64,000 nucleotides of DNA from JAJKIV01 sp036741775. Lineage in GTDB: Bacteria; Gemmatimonadota; Gemmatimonadetes; Gemmatimonadales; Gemmatimonadaceae. Positions 47,826 through 59,139 of the stretch are shown here, in pieces. A program made the position numbers and the translations under genes. Below the pieces are notes generated by a model, which was given only the letters and a program-made list of their open reading frames with translations, was not told the DNA's origin and made no database searches. Where the stretch lies: positions 1 to 64,000 of the forward strand of contig DAINRQ010000011.1 of NCBI GenBank assembly GCA_036741775.1, written 5' to 3'. How positions within the stretch are numbered: the first letter of the stretch is position 1; each line of letters opens with the position of its first letter.

Positions 47826-49112
47826 TTGGATATCAAGCGCGAGCCGCCCAAGAAACGCGGCAAATACATCATGATAGGCGCCGGCGTGATCGTTCTGGCG
47901 ATCACGACGGTGATGCTTGGCAACCTCGAGGCACGTCCACCCTCCGTTGACCGTGCCACGCTGTGGATCGATTCGGTCCAGCGCGGCACGTTCACCCGTC
48001 AGGTTCGCGCGCCGGGCACGCTGGTGCCCGAGCGAATCCGATTCGTCGTTGCACAGACTGCCGGTCGCGTGGAGGCACTCCCCGTCCGGCCCGGTGTCCC
48101 GGTCGAGCCGTCCACCGTGATCCTCGAGCTGACCAACCCTGACGTCCAGCTCGAGGCGCTGAACGCCCAGAGCGCCGTCGCGAACGCGGAACAGCAGTAC
48201 GTCACGCTGAAGACGTCGCTCGAATCGCAGCGGCTCCAGCAGGACGCGGCTGTCGCGAACGCCCGGGTGGCCTACCAGAACGCGAAGCGTGACTTCACGA
48301 CGTTCCAGGCGCTCGACGAAAAAAAGCTCGCGTCGGCGCAGGAAGTGGCGCGTGCAAGGGACGTGATGACGGAGGCCGAACATCGCCTCAAAGCCGAGGA
48401 GCAACGCCTCAAAGTGAACACCGACGCCATCGAACAGCAGCTTCAGCTGGCGCGAGCCAACATCGACCGGCTCAACGCGATCCTCCGCTTCCAGCTGGAG
48501 CGCGTGGCTTCCATGAAGGTACTGGCGGGCGAGAGCGGTCAGTTGCTGTCCCTCGGTACGGGACAGCAGGAGTTGCAGCTCGGTCAGTACGTGCTGGCGG
48601 GGCAGACGCTCGCGACAGTCGCGCAGCCGGGGCGGCTCAAGGCCGTACTGCGCGTCCCCGAGACCCAGGCAAAGGACGTCGCCATCGGTCAGAAGGTGGA
48701 TATCGACACGCGTGCCGGCGGTGGGGCGGCGAATTCCGGCATCATCAAGGGCCAGGTCAGCCGCGTCGATCCGACGTCGGTGAACGGCACGGTGACGGTC
48801 GAAGTCCTGTTTGACACGCCGGACAAGCTGCCCCCGGGCGTACGCGCGGACCTCAGCGTGGACGGCGTGATCGAGATCGAGCGGCTGGACGACGTGATGC
48901 ACGTCCAGCGCCCCGCCTATGGTCAGGCCGAAAGCACGGTGGGCCTCTTCAAGCTGGACCCGGATGGCAAGACGGCGACGCGCGTCAACGTGAAGCTCGG
49001 TCGCAGCTCGGTGAGCACGATCGAGATCGTCAACGGCTTGCAACCGAAAGACAAGGTCATCGTGTCAGACATGTCGCAGTGGGACAATGTCGCGAAAGTC
49101 CGAATTCAGTAG
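47826..49112 (+). CDS. HlyD/MacA-type periplasmic adaptor
   Basis: Membrane-fusion adaptor of a tripartite ABC exporter, 428 residues. N-terminal helix (YIMIGAGVIVLAITTVMLG), lipoyl halves, a long coiled-coil hairpin (AQSAVANAEQQYVTLKTSLE to LARANIDRLNAIL) and a beta-barrel/membrane-proximal part (VDIDTRAGGGAANSG; GVRADLSVDGVIEIE). TTG 47826 with AAGGA upstream is chosen; a further upstream ATG at 47745 would add a non-typical Cys-rich leader. First gene of the macAB-like operon. Confidence 0.9.
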   Translation: MDIKREPPKKRGKYIMIGAGVIVLAITTVMLGNLEARPPSVDRATLWIDSVQRGTFTRQVRAPGTLVPERIRFVVAQTAGRVEALPVRPGVPVEPSTVILELTNPDVQLEALNAQSAVANAEQQYVTLKTSLESQRLQQDAAVANARVAYQNAKRDFTTFQALDEKKLASAQEVARARDVMTEAEHRLKAEEQRLKVNTDAIEQQLQLARANIDRLNAILRFQLERVASMKVLAGESGQLLSLGTGQQELQLGQYVLAGQTLATVAQPGRLKAVLRVPETQAKDVAIGQKVDIDTRAGGGAANSGIIKGQVSRVDPTSVNGTVTVEVLFDTPDKLPPGVRADLSVDGVIEIERLDDVMHVQRPAYGQAESTVGLFKLDPDGKTATRVNVKLGRSSVSTIEIVNGLQPKDKVIVSDMSQWDNVAKVRIQ

Positions 49113-49167
49113 TTCCATTTCTCGTTAGATCCCTCGGGCGCGAAACCGTGGACGCAACGAAGCGGTA

Positions 49168-49982
<815 letters not shown>

Positions 49983-49983
<1 letters not shown>

Positions 49984-51002
49984 TGACAGGTGGGTGGGAC
50001 TCGAGGCTGGGAACCCGGCAGAGCCGGGCTCGCGGGCTCGAGTCCCGTGCCGCGACTGCGGTCGTGGCACTGCTCGTTCCGGGGTTGCTCGCGGGTCAGG
50101 ATGTGGACGCGAACGGCCTCCGCCTCTTCGAGGCGGGCAAGTTCAGGGAAGCGAAGACGGTCTTCGAGCCTGCGTTCAAGGCGAATGCGGGTGATGCTGG
50201 CGCCGCGTTCTACCTGGGACGCATCGCCCTCGAGGAGCGGAAGCACGATCGGGCGATCGAGTACTTCGAGGCAGCGACCAGGCTCGACCCCCAGAACTCG
50301 ACGTACTTCCTGTGGCTGGGGCGCGCGTTAGGCCGCGAGGCGCAGCGCGCGAACGTGTTGCGGCAACCCGGCCTCGCGAAAAAGACGAAGGCGGCCTGGC
50401 ATCGGGCGATCGAGCTCGATCCCGACAACCTCGATGCCCGGGCCGACCTGATTCAGTACTACGTGCAGGCCCCCGGATTCCTCGGGGGCAGCACGGAGAA
50501 GGCGCTGGAGCAGGCCGAAGAGATTCGGAAGAGAAACGCGCTTCGGGGCTACCTCGAGCTCGGCGCACTCTACGAGCGCGAGAAGCGCCTTGCCGACGCC
50601 GAAATGGCCTACCTCGGCGCCGCGGCCGAGCCGTCCGATCGGCACGTCGGCAAGTACCGGCTCGGCGTGTTCTATCAGAACACGGGCGCGTTCGAGAAAG
50701 CATTCGACCTGTTCGAGGCGATGCTGGCGGCGGACTCGTTGGAGTACGGGGCACTGTTTCAGATCGGGAAGACCGGCGCGTTGTCGGGGCAGCGGCTCGC
50801 TCGGGCGACGGAAGCGCTGCACGCATATCTGAATACCACACCCGGCCGCAACGACCCATCGCTCGCCGCGGCGCACTGGAGACTGGGCATGATCCACGAG
50901 AGACTCCAGGACGTGCCACGCGCGAAGGCCGAGTACGAAACCGCAGTGCGACTCGACCCCACGTTCAAGCCGGCAACCGAGTCGCTCAAGAAGCTCACGT
51001 AA
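49983..51002 (+). CDS. TPR-repeat protein of the exporter operon
   Basis: A 339-residue protein with an N-terminal hydrophobic segment (AATAVVALLVPGLLAGQ) and about six TPR-like helices pairs (GLRLFEAGKFREAKTVFEPAF; RIALEERKHDRAIEYFEAA; LGVFYQNTGAFEKAFDLFEAML). Residues 3-22 are encoded by a strong palindrome (49996-50046) and may not belong to the original gene. ATG 49983 shares a base with the ABC stop. Likely periplasmic scaffold of the exporter. Confidence 0.75.
49996..50046. repeat. Palindromic element inside the TPR gene 5' end
   Basis: Perfect 10-bp outer inverted repeat GGGACTCGAG / CTCGAGTCCC and an inner CCCGGC-aga-GCCGGG. The translated stretch (WDSRLGTRQSRARGLES) looks unlike its surroundings. 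Confidence 0.55.
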
Positions 51003-51083
51003 ACACGCACAACCCCTCACGGTCACCGACAAGGGCACCCTGCCGCAGGCGCCCTGTACCCGGGGTACATCCGAAATCGGCTC

Positions 51084-53486
51084 ATGGACACGATCCGCCA
51101 GGACATCCAGTACGCCATCCGATCGCTGCTCCGATCGCCGGGCTACGCGCTCGTAGCAATTCTCTGTCTGGCACTTGGCATCGCGGCGAACGTGACGGTG
51201 TTCACGCCGGTGAACACACTCCTGCTACGTCCGCTTCCCTTCACCGACCCTGACCGCGTGATGAACGTCTACACGACGCTCGCGCGCGAGGGACGGTTCG
51301 AGGGGAGCTGGTCGTACCCGGACTATCTCGATTTGGGAAACGCCGGCGGGGCATTCAGCGACGTCGGCCTGGTGGTCGAGCGAGCGTACAACATTGGTGG
51401 TCTCGACGAGCCCGAACGCGTCGAAGGCGCCCGCATCACGGCCTCGTTGTTTCCACTTTTGGGCATCAGGACCGCGCTCGGTCGCCATCTGCGCCCCGAC
51501 GAGGAAGAAGCGGGCAAGGTCATGCTCATCAGCCACGGCCTCTGGCAGCGGAAGTTCGGCGGCGATTCCTCGGTCATCGGGCGGGCGCTGACGGTGAACG
51601 GGCAACCGTACACGGTCGTCGGCGTCGTGCAGGAGAAGATCCGTTTCCCCGAGCTCGCGGACGTCTGGCTCCCACTCGAGCCCGGCGAGGCGAAAGCGCA
51701 CCGCGAGTGGCGCAGCTACGACTTCATCGCCCGCCTCGCGCCTAACGTCACAGTCGACCAGGCGCAGGCTCGGATCGCGGCGGCCATGCGCCAGCTCGAG
51801 GAGCGGCACGGGGACACGAACAAGGGGTGGACGGCGTGGATGGAGCCGCATCGGGAGAACGTCGCGCGCGACGTACGGCCAATGATGCTCATCATGCTCG
51901 GCGCGGTGGCGTTCGTGCTGCTCATCGCGTGCGCCAATGTCGCGAACCTCATGCTGGCGCGAGCGACGGGCCGCCAGCGTGAGATCGCCGTCCGGCTCGC
52001 GCTCGGCGCCGGTCGTCGCCGCATCGTGCAGCAGCTGCTCACCGAGAGCATCCTGCTCGGCCTCGTCGGCGGCGGCGTTGGCGTGCTGCTCGGGGCCTGG
52101 GGCGTGGATGCGATCGTCAGCCTGCTCCCGGAGAACATGCCGTTCTGGATGGTGTTCGACATCGACGGCCGCGTGCTCGCGGCAACGATGGCCGTGTCGG
52201 TCCTCACCGGCATCATCTTCGGTCTCGTGCCCGCGCTACAGGCATCGTCACCGCGGCTCGGTGAAACACTCAAGGACAACAGCCGCTCCACGACGGGCGG
52301 CACGCGAACGGCTCGGCTGCGAAGCACCCTGGTCGTCACCGAGCTGGTGCTGTCGGTGGTGCTGCTGATCGGCGCGTCGCTCATGATCCAGAGCTTCCTC
52401 CGAATGCGCAACGCGCGCCTGGGCTTCGACCCGAACCGCGTGCTGACCTTCCAGATGTCGCTCGAGGGCGGCCGCTACGCGACCGACACCGCCCGCGCCG
52501 ACTTCTACCAGCAGTTGAGCACACGACTCGCTGCGCTACCGGGAGTCGAGCACGCGGGGGGCGTCACCTGGCTCCCGGTTCGCTCCTGCTGCAGCTGGAT
52601 CGACTACGAGCCCGTGGGCAAGACGTACGCCGACGGCGATCGGCCTAACGCGTACTACAATGTCGTCACTCCGGGTTTCCTGGACGCACTAGGCATTCCG
52701 CTGCTCGCCGGGCGAACGTTCCTGCCGCAGGACGGTCTCGCCGCGCCGCGCGTCGCGATGGTTTCCAAGGCGTTCGCCGACCGCGAGTGGCGCGGCGAGA
52801 ACCCCATCGGGAAGCACGTGCGCTTGAGCGTGAACGACAGCACGCCGGTGGCGATCGTCGGCGTCGTCGGCGACTTCCTGCAGGATAGCCGGGTCACCGA
52901 GGCGACCCGGCCGCACATCCTCGTCCCGCACGCACAGACGGGCCGTCGCGGACTGCACCTCGCAGTGCGAGCGGAGGGAGACCCGGCGGCACTCGTGCCA
53001 GCCATCCGGGCCGAGATCAAGGCAATGGACCCGGATCTGCCGCTCGCGGAGCTCGAGACGATGCCGCGCGTGATCGCCGAGCGGATGTTCGAGCCTCGCG
53101 TCTACGGGTTGATGCTCGCGATTTTCGCGGGATGCGCGCTGGCGCTCGCGGTCATCGGTATCTATGGCGTCATGGCCTACTCGGTCGCGCAGCGCACGCA
53201 CGAGTTCGGGGTGCGCATCGCGTTGGGAGCGCGGCCTCGTGACGTGCTGTTCCTCGTCCTGCGCGCCGGCGTGCGCCTGGTCGTCATCGGGATCGTGATC
53301 GGCGTTCCGGCTGCATTCGCCATGGGTCGCGGCCTCCGCGGCCTTCTCTACGGCGTCGGAGCGAGCGACCCGGCGACCTTCCTCGGCATCCCAGCGCTCC
53401 TCGGCGTGGTCGCAGTGCTCGCGAGTATGGTCCCCGCCCGTCGCGCCACACGCGTGGAGCCGATCGTGGCCCTGAGAAACGAGTGA
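51084..53486 (+). CDS. ADOP-type duplicated orphan permease (MacB/FtsX family)
   Basis: An 800-residue membrane protein with two FtsX domains, each preceded by a MacB-type periplasmic domain: N-terminal DIQYAIRSLLRSPGYALVAILCLALGIAANVTVF; a first four-helix-type block near 270-430 (LMLIMLGAVAFVLLIACANVANLMLAR...IIFGLVPALQASSP); a second periplasmic domain and C-terminal VYGLMLAIFAGCALALAVIGIYGVMAYSVAQRTHEFGVRIALGA...VEPIVALRNE. This double layout is known from Acidobacterial duplicated orphan permeases. The substrate is unknown. Confidence 0.92.
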   Translation: MDTIRQDIQYAIRSLLRSPGYALVAILCLALGIAANVTVFTPVNTLLLRPLPFTDPDRVMNVYTTLAREGRFEGSWSYPDYLDLGNAGGAFSDVGLVVERAYNIGGLDEPERVEGARITASLFPLLGIRTALGRHLRPDEEEAGKVMLISHGLWQRKFGGDSSVIGRALTVNGQPYTVVGVVQEKIRFPELADVWLPLEPGEAKAHREWRSYDFIARLAPNVTVDQAQARIAAAMRQLEERHGDTNKGWTAWMEPHRENVARDVRPMMLIMLGAVAFVLLIACANVANLMLARATGRQREIAVRLALGAGRRRIVQQLLTESILLGLVGGGVGVLLGAWGVDAIVSLLPENMPFWMVFDIDGRVLAATMAVSVLTGIIFGLVPALQASSPRLGETLKDNSRSTTGGTRTARLRSTLVVTELVLSVVLLIGASLMIQSFLRMRNARLGFDPNRVLTFQMSLEGGRYATDTARADFYQQLSTRLAALPGVEHAGGVTWLPVRSCCSWIDYEPVGKTYADGDRPNAYYNVVTPGFLDALGIPLLAGRTFLPQDGLAAPRVAMVSKAFADREWRGENPIGKHVRLSVNDSTPVAIVGVVGDFLQDSRVTEATRPHILVPHAQTGRRGLHLAVRAEGDPAALVPAIRAEIKAMDPDLPLAELETMPRVIAERMFEPRVYGLMLAIFAGCALALAVIGIYGVMAYSVAQRTHEFGVRIALGARPRDVLFLVLRAGVRLVVIGIVIGVPAAFAMGRGLRGLLYGVGASDPATFLGIPALLGVVAVLASMVPARRATRVEPIVALRNE

Positions 53487-53520
53487 GGCGGGCCGGGGGC
53501 GGCGACGGAAGCTAATTTTC

Positions 53521-53585
53521 CAGCCATCAGCCATCAGCCATCAGCTCGATTCCCGATTCCCGATTCCCCATTCCCGATTCCCGAC
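53521..53585. repeat. Mixed heptamer array: CAGCCAT then GATTCCC
   Basis: Three CAGCCAT units (53521-53541) followed by about five GATTCCC units, one with a base change, ending right at the ATG (53586). No Shine-Dalgarno sequence separates the array from the start codon. Confidence 0.9.
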
Positions 53586-54344
53586 ATGTGGACGTTCCGA
53601 AAAACCGCAGACGCCGAGCAGGCGCAGACCGGCACCGTCGATGCGCCGATCGATGCATCGCGCCCCCTGCTGTCGCTTCGCAACCTCGAGAAGGTCTACG
53701 AGACGCCGGCGGGAAAGAACTACGTGCTCCGGCGCATCACCATCGACGTCCAGCAGGGTGAGTTCCTCACCATCATGGGCCCGTCGGGCGCCGGAAAGTC
53801 CACGCTGCTCAGCATCGTCGGCATGCTCGACGGTGCGTGGACCGGCGAATACATGTTCCTCCACCATCCGATCCACTCGCTCAACAACAAGGAGCGCGTG
53901 GCCATCAACAAGCAGTACATCGGGTTCGTGTTCCAGCAGTATCACCTGCTGGATGATCTGACGGTGGCGGAGAACCTCGACGTGCCGCTCTCCTATCGGA
54001 ACATCAAGCGAGACGAGCGGGCATCGATCGTGGCCGACATCCTCGACAAGTTCCAGATGGTCGGGAAGAAGGATCTGTATCCGCGCCAGCTCTCCGGCGG
54101 CCAGCAGCAGCTCGTGGGTGTCGCGCGGGCCGTGATCGCGAAACCACGATTGATCCTCGCCGACGAGCCCACGGGCAACCTGCACTCCACGCAGGCGAAG
54201 GAGATCATGGAGCTGTTCCAGAAGCTGAACGAGGGAGGCACGACGATCGTTCAGGTGACACACTCGGAAACGAACGCGGCGTACGGGCACCGCATCGTGA
54301 ATCTGAAGGATGGTTGGGTCGTGAGTGACGTGAGGTTGAGGTGA
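53586..54344 (+). CDS. ABC transporter ATP-binding protein
   Basis: A second MacB/LolD-type ATPase of the operon (252 residues). Walker A GPSGAGKST, signature LSGGQQQLVGVARA, Walker B LILADEPTGNLHS, H-loop VTHSETNAAYG. It has a longer leader (MWTFRKTADAEQAQT) than the first ATPase. It probably drives the ADOP permease, which is encoded just before. The ATG follows immediately on a GATTCCC array. Confidence 0.93.
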   Translation: MWTFRKTADAEQAQTGTVDAPIDASRPLLSLRNLEKVYETPAGKNYVLRRITIDVQQGEFLTIMGPSGAGKSTLLSIVGMLDGAWTGEYMFLHHPIHSLNNKERVAINKQYIGFVFQQYHLLDDLTVAENLDVPLSYRNIKRDERASIVADILDKFQMVGKKDLYPRQLSGGQQQLVGVARAVIAKPRLILADEPTGNLHSTQAKEIMELFQKLNEGGTTIVQVTHSETNAAYGHRIVNLKDGWVVSDVRLR

Positions 54345-54353
54345 ACCAGCTAA

Positions 54354-54470
54354 CAGCCATCAGCTATCAGCTATCAGCAAAGCGAGAACCTTCGGGATGC
54401 CTCCCTATCGGAGAGGGGCTTCCCGACGGTGTACGCCTTGCTGATAGCTGATGGCTGATGGCTGATGGCT
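54354..54470. repeat. Hairpin repeat element with inverted 7-bp arrays (copy 2)
   Basis: Same architecture as the 8436 element: left arm CAGCCATCAGCTATCAGC, core AAGCGAGAACCTTCGGGATGCC, then TTCCCGACGG, and right arm TTGCTGATAGCTGATGGC repeated. Ends six bases before the ATG of the response regulator. Confidence 0.85.
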
Positions 54471-54475
54471 TTCTT

Positions 54476-55840
54476 ATGACTCCCCCCAAACCCCGTCTCC
54501 TCATCGCCGACGACCAGCCGGACGTCCTCGAGGCTCTGCGCCTGCTCCTCAAGGCCGAGAACTACGAGATCGAGACGGCGAAGTCGCCCGCCGGCATCCT
54601 GACCGCCCTCGAGGCGCGTGACTTCGACGCCGTGTTGATGGACCTCAACTACGCGCGCGACACGACGTCGGGACAGGAAGGGCTCGACCTCCTGCACAAG
54701 ATCCAGGCGCTCGACTGGACGCTCCCGGTCGTCGTCATGACCGCGTGGGCGAGCACGGCGAGTGCCGTCGAAGCTATGCGCCGTGGGGCGTACGACTACG
54801 TCGAGAAGCCGTGGGAGAACTCGCGCCTGCTCGCCATTCTCCGGAACGCGATCGAGATGGGGCGCGCGCTCCGAAAGAGCCAGCGGCTCGAGAGCGAGAA
54901 CCAGACGCTTCGCCGCAACGGGATGCCGCAGATCATCGCGGATTCCGCGAAGATGCGTCCCGTGCTGCAGTTGATGGAGCGCATCGGCCCGTCCGACGCG
55001 AACGTCCTGATCACCGGCGAGCACGGCACCGGGAAGGAGCTCGTCGCGCACTGGCTACATGCCGCGTCGCCGCGCGCGCCGCGCAGCTTCGTGGCGGTGA
55101 ACATGGGCGGCCTGTCCGAAGGGGTGTTCGAGAGCGAGCTGTTCGGCCACGTGAAGGGATCGTTCACCGACGCGAAAGCCGACCGCATCGGCCGCTTCGA
55201 GCTCGCCGACGGCGGGACGCTCTTCCTCGACGAGATCGCGAACATCACGCTCTCGCAGCAATCGAAGCTCCTGCGCGTGCTACAAACCGGCGATGTGGAG
55301 CGCGTCGGGTCATCGAAGGCTCGCCACGTGGACGCGCGGGTGCTCTCGGCCACGAACGCCGACCTGCACACGGAGGTCGCGACCGGACGGTTCCGCGAGG
55401 ATCTCCTCTTCCGCCTCAACACGATCGAGATCCACCTGCCACCGCTGCGCGAGCGACGTGAGGATATTCCCGTCCTCGCGCAGCACTTCCTCAAGCGGCA
55501 CGCGGGGCGCTACCGCAAGAACGTGCACGGCTTCGACGCCGGGGGGATGCAGTCGCTGCTCGAGCACTCGTGGCCCGGCAACATCCGTGAGCTCGACCAC
55601 GCGATCGAGCGAGCCGTGTTGCTGGCGCAAGGTGATCTCGTTCGCGCCGGCGACCTGGGGCTGCGCGCGTCGGTGCCGGGAATGACGCCGCGGATCGAGG
55701 ATCTCACGCTCGACGAGGTCGAGAAGCTGGTCATCCAGAAGGCGCTGAGCCGGTTCGACGGCAACGTGAGCCAGGCAGCAAAAGCGCTGGGATTGAGCCG
55801 CAGCGCCCTCTACCGGCGACTCGAGACGCATGAGATCTGA
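54476..55840 (+). CDS. NtrC-family response regulator with altered GAFTGA
   Basis: A 454-residue regulator. Receiver domain (LLIADDQPDVLEAL; phosphoacceptor Asp in VLMDLN; KPWEN), AAA+ domain (Walker A GEHGTGKE, Walker B GTLFLDEI, arginine LLFRLNTIEIHLPPLRER) and a C-terminal Fis-type helix-turn-helix (VSQAAKALGLSRSALYRRL). The sigma-54-contact loop GAFTGA reads GSFTDA, so contact with sigma-54 may be lost. ATG 54476. It overlaps the kinase by 11 bases. Confidence 0.93.
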   Translation: MTPPKPRLLIADDQPDVLEALRLLLKAENYEIETAKSPAGILTALEARDFDAVLMDLNYARDTTSGQEGLDLLHKIQALDWTLPVVVMTAWASTASAVEAMRRGAYDYVEKPWENSRLLAILRNAIEMGRALRKSQRLESENQTLRRNGMPQIIADSAKMRPVLQLMERIGPSDANVLITGEHGTGKELVAHWLHAASPRAPRSFVAVNMGGLSEGVFESELFGHVKGSFTDAKADRIGRFELADGGTLFLDEIANITLSQQSKLLRVLQTGDVERVGSSKARHVDARVLSATNADLHTEVATGRFREDLLFRLNTIEIHLPPLRERREDIPVLAQHFLKRHAGRYRKNVHGFDAGGMQSLLEHSWPGNIRELDHAIERAVLLAQGDLVRAGDLGLRASVPGMTPRIEDLTLDEVEKLVIQKALSRFDGNVSQAAKALGLSRSALYRRLETHEI

Positions 55841-57188
55841 CGAAGGCCGGCGGCTCGGGTGGCTGACTCACGAGCGCCGCGTCTTCGTTCTCACGTTGGT
55901 GGCGGGGCTTCCCGCCGTTGTCCTGTCGATCGTGCTGCTGGTGCGCGGCGACTATCCCCCGAAGGTGACGTGGACCTTCGGGACCCTCGTCGTCGGCTGC
56001 TGGCTCATCATGTCGTTCGTCGTACGCGAGCGCGTCATACGCCCACTGCAGACGCTCTCGAACATGCTGGCCGCGCTTCGCGAGGGTGACTTCTCGCTCC
56101 GCGCGCGAAGCTCACTGTCCGATGACGCCCTCGCGCTCGCGTTCCTCGAGGTCAACACCCTCGGGACCACGCTGCAGACGCAGCGGCTCGGTGCCATGGA
56201 GGCGACGGCGCTCCTCCGCACCGTCATGGCGGAAATCGACGCCGCCATCTTCGCGTTCGATGCCGACAACCAGCTCCGGCTCGTCAATCGTGCAGGCGAG
56301 CGCCTCCTCGGCTCGCCGTTCGAGCGACTCCTCGGCCGCACCGCGCACGCGTTAGGCCTCGAAGGGTTTCTCTCCGGCGATTCCCCGCGGGTCCACGACC
56401 TCGTGTTTCCAGGGCGGAGCGGACGGTGGGAGGTCCGCCGCACGACGTTTCGGCAGGACGGCCGCCCGCACACGCTCGTGGTGATCTCGGACCTGAGCAA
56501 GACCCTTCGCGAGGAGGAACTCCTCGCCTGGCAGCGACTCGTCCGCGTGCTGAGCCACGAGATCAATAACTCACTCACGCCGATCAAGTCCATCGCGGGA
56601 AGCCTCCTGACGCTGCTCGAGCGAACACCGCGGCCATTCGACGCCGACGACGATCTGCGTGGTGGGCTCGGGATCATCGGGTCGCGCGCCGAAGCGCTGT
56701 CGCGCTTCATGTCCGCCTACGCGCTGCTCGCCCGACTCCCTGCCCCGCGGCCGCAACCCGTGGATGTAGGAATCTGGTTGCGGCGTGCCGCGGGGCTCGA
56801 GACACGCGTGCCGGTCCACGTGCAGCCGGGCCCGCCTCTCGTCATCAAGGCCGACGGCGACCAGCTGGACCAGTTGCTCATCAACCTCGTCCGCAACGCG
56901 GCCGACGCCTCGCTGGAAACGAACGGCGGTGTCTGCCTCTCCTGGTCTCGTGAGGACGGCCACGTCGATGTCGAGGTCGTGGATGACGGGCCGGGGCTCG
57001 CGACGACCGCGAACCTCTTCGTGCCGTTCTACACGACGAAGCCGTCGGGGTCCGGCATCGGGCTCATACTCTGCAGACAGATCGCGGAGGCGCACGGTGG
57101 TGTGCTGTCGCTCGAGAATCGGCCCGATCGCCGTGGCTGCGTCGCGCGGCTGAGGCTCCCCGTCACGTTCCGGGGTGGGCTCGAGTAG
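55830..57188 (+). CDS. Sensor histidine kinase (NtrY-like)
   Basis: A 452-residue kinase: two N-terminal helices (VFVLTLVAGLPAVVLSIVLLV; TWTFGTLVVGCWLIMSFVV), HAMP-like segment (LQTLSNMLAALREGDFSLRARS), PAS domain (AIFAFDADNQLRLVNRAGERLLG), H-box LSHEINNSLTPIKS, and ATPase marks NLVRNAADAS, DDGPGLA and GSGIGLIL. Partner of the NtrC-family regulator. The pair controls the exporter operon, by inference from position. Confidence 0.93.
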   Translation: MRSDEGRRLGWLTHERRVFVLTLVAGLPAVVLSIVLLVRGDYPPKVTWTFGTLVVGCWLIMSFVVRERVIRPLQTLSNMLAALREGDFSLRARSSLSDDALALAFLEVNTLGTTLQTQRLGAMEATALLRTVMAEIDAAIFAFDADNQLRLVNRAGERLLGSPFERLLGRTAHALGLEGFLSGDSPRVHDLVFPGRSGRWEVRRTTFRQDGRPHTLVVISDLSKTLREEELLAWQRLVRVLSHEINNSLTPIKSIAGSLLTLLERTPRPFDADDDLRGGLGIIGSRAEALSRFMSAYALLARLPAPRPQPVDVGIWLRRAAGLETRVPVHVQPGPPLVIKADGDQLDQLLINLVRNAADASLETNGGVCLSWSREDGHVDVEVVDDGPGLATTANLFVPFYTTKPSGSGIGLILCRQIAEAHGGVLSLENRPDRRGCVARLRLPVTFRGGLE

Positions 57189-57309
57189 GCACGAGCCTTC
57201 CGCCGGGCTTGCCCGCACCCTAGTCTTGCCCGGCGCCTCCGCCTGGTGAGTTCACCCCTGTGAGCCTCGATCCAACCGTTCTCCGCGAGCGACGCGGGAA
57301 GTACGTCGC

Positions 57310-58262
<953 letters not shown>

Positions 58263-58266
<4 letters not shown>

Positions 58267-59069
58267 ACTGGCGCATCATTCGGGCGATCGTGCGGCGCGA
58301 CTTGCGGCTCGTGCGCCGGAGCAAGGCGATCATGACGCCCCTGATCGTCCTGCCGGTCCTGCTCATGATCGTGTTCCCGATGCTGCTCGCGTTCCTCCCC
58401 GACATGCTCGCCGGGGAGGGCGCGCAGGCGGCGGAGATTTTCCAGCAGCTCCCGGCGGGGCTGAAAGGTCAGTTCGGGGAGTTCACGCAGGAGGCGTGGC
58501 TCCGGCTCGTTCACTCGCAACTCCTCGCGCCCCTCATGCTCCTCGTCCCGTTCATGGTCGCGAACGTGATTGCCGCGGACGGCTTCGCTGGCGAGCGGGA
58601 GCGCAAGACACTCGAGGCACTGCTCTACACGCCCGGCACCGACGCCGAGCTGTTCACGGCGAAACTGCTTGCCGCGTGGATCCCCGCGATCCTGATCGCG
58701 TTCGTCGGCGCGACGATCTACGCGATCATCGTGAACGTGAGTGCGTGGCCGATCGTCGGGCGAGTGTTCTTCCCCGATGCGACGTGGCTGGTGCTCGTGA
58801 TCTGGATGGCCCCCGCCTTCGCAGCGCTCGGGCTGGCGGGGATGCTCCTCGTCTCACTGCGCGTGCGGGGTATGCAGGAGGCCACGCAGCTGGGGGGTCT
58901 CTTCGTGCTTCCGGTGATCGCTCTCGTGGTTGCGGAGGTCCGGGGCGCGGTGCTTCTGGGGCCCGCGATGGCGATCGTCATTGGGACGCTCGTCTGGGTG
59001 ATCGCGGGCGTCCTGTTGTTGTTCGGAGTAAAGAGATTCAAGCGAACGACCCTGGTGGGAAAGCTTTAG
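58263..59069 (+). CDS. ABC-2 type permease
   Basis: A 268-residue integral membrane protein with a long N-terminal helix (SKAIMTPLIVLPVLLMIVFPMLL), an extracytoplasmic loop (LLAFLPDMLAGEGAQAAEIF), and five more helices, layout of NatB-like ABC-2 permeases (FMVANVIAADGFAGERERKTLEALLYTP typical elbow). Pairs with the preceding ATPase through the ATGA overlap. Na+/drug export is possible. Confidence 0.9.
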
Positions 59070-59139
59070 CGGCTGTGCTTCCGTCAACGTCTCCCCTCCA
59101 ATAGCGTAGATGACGTCAGATACCTGATATGAGGTGGTT

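Noticed and set aside
49996..50046. tRNA gene
   Set aside because: The palindrome and CGAGTCCC recall a T-arm, but there is no anticodon arm or 70-90 base cloverleaf and it lies inside an open frame.
53521..53585. CRISPR-like or tRNA-related repeat
   Set aside because: Direct 7-mers without spacers, and no cloverleaf can be formed.
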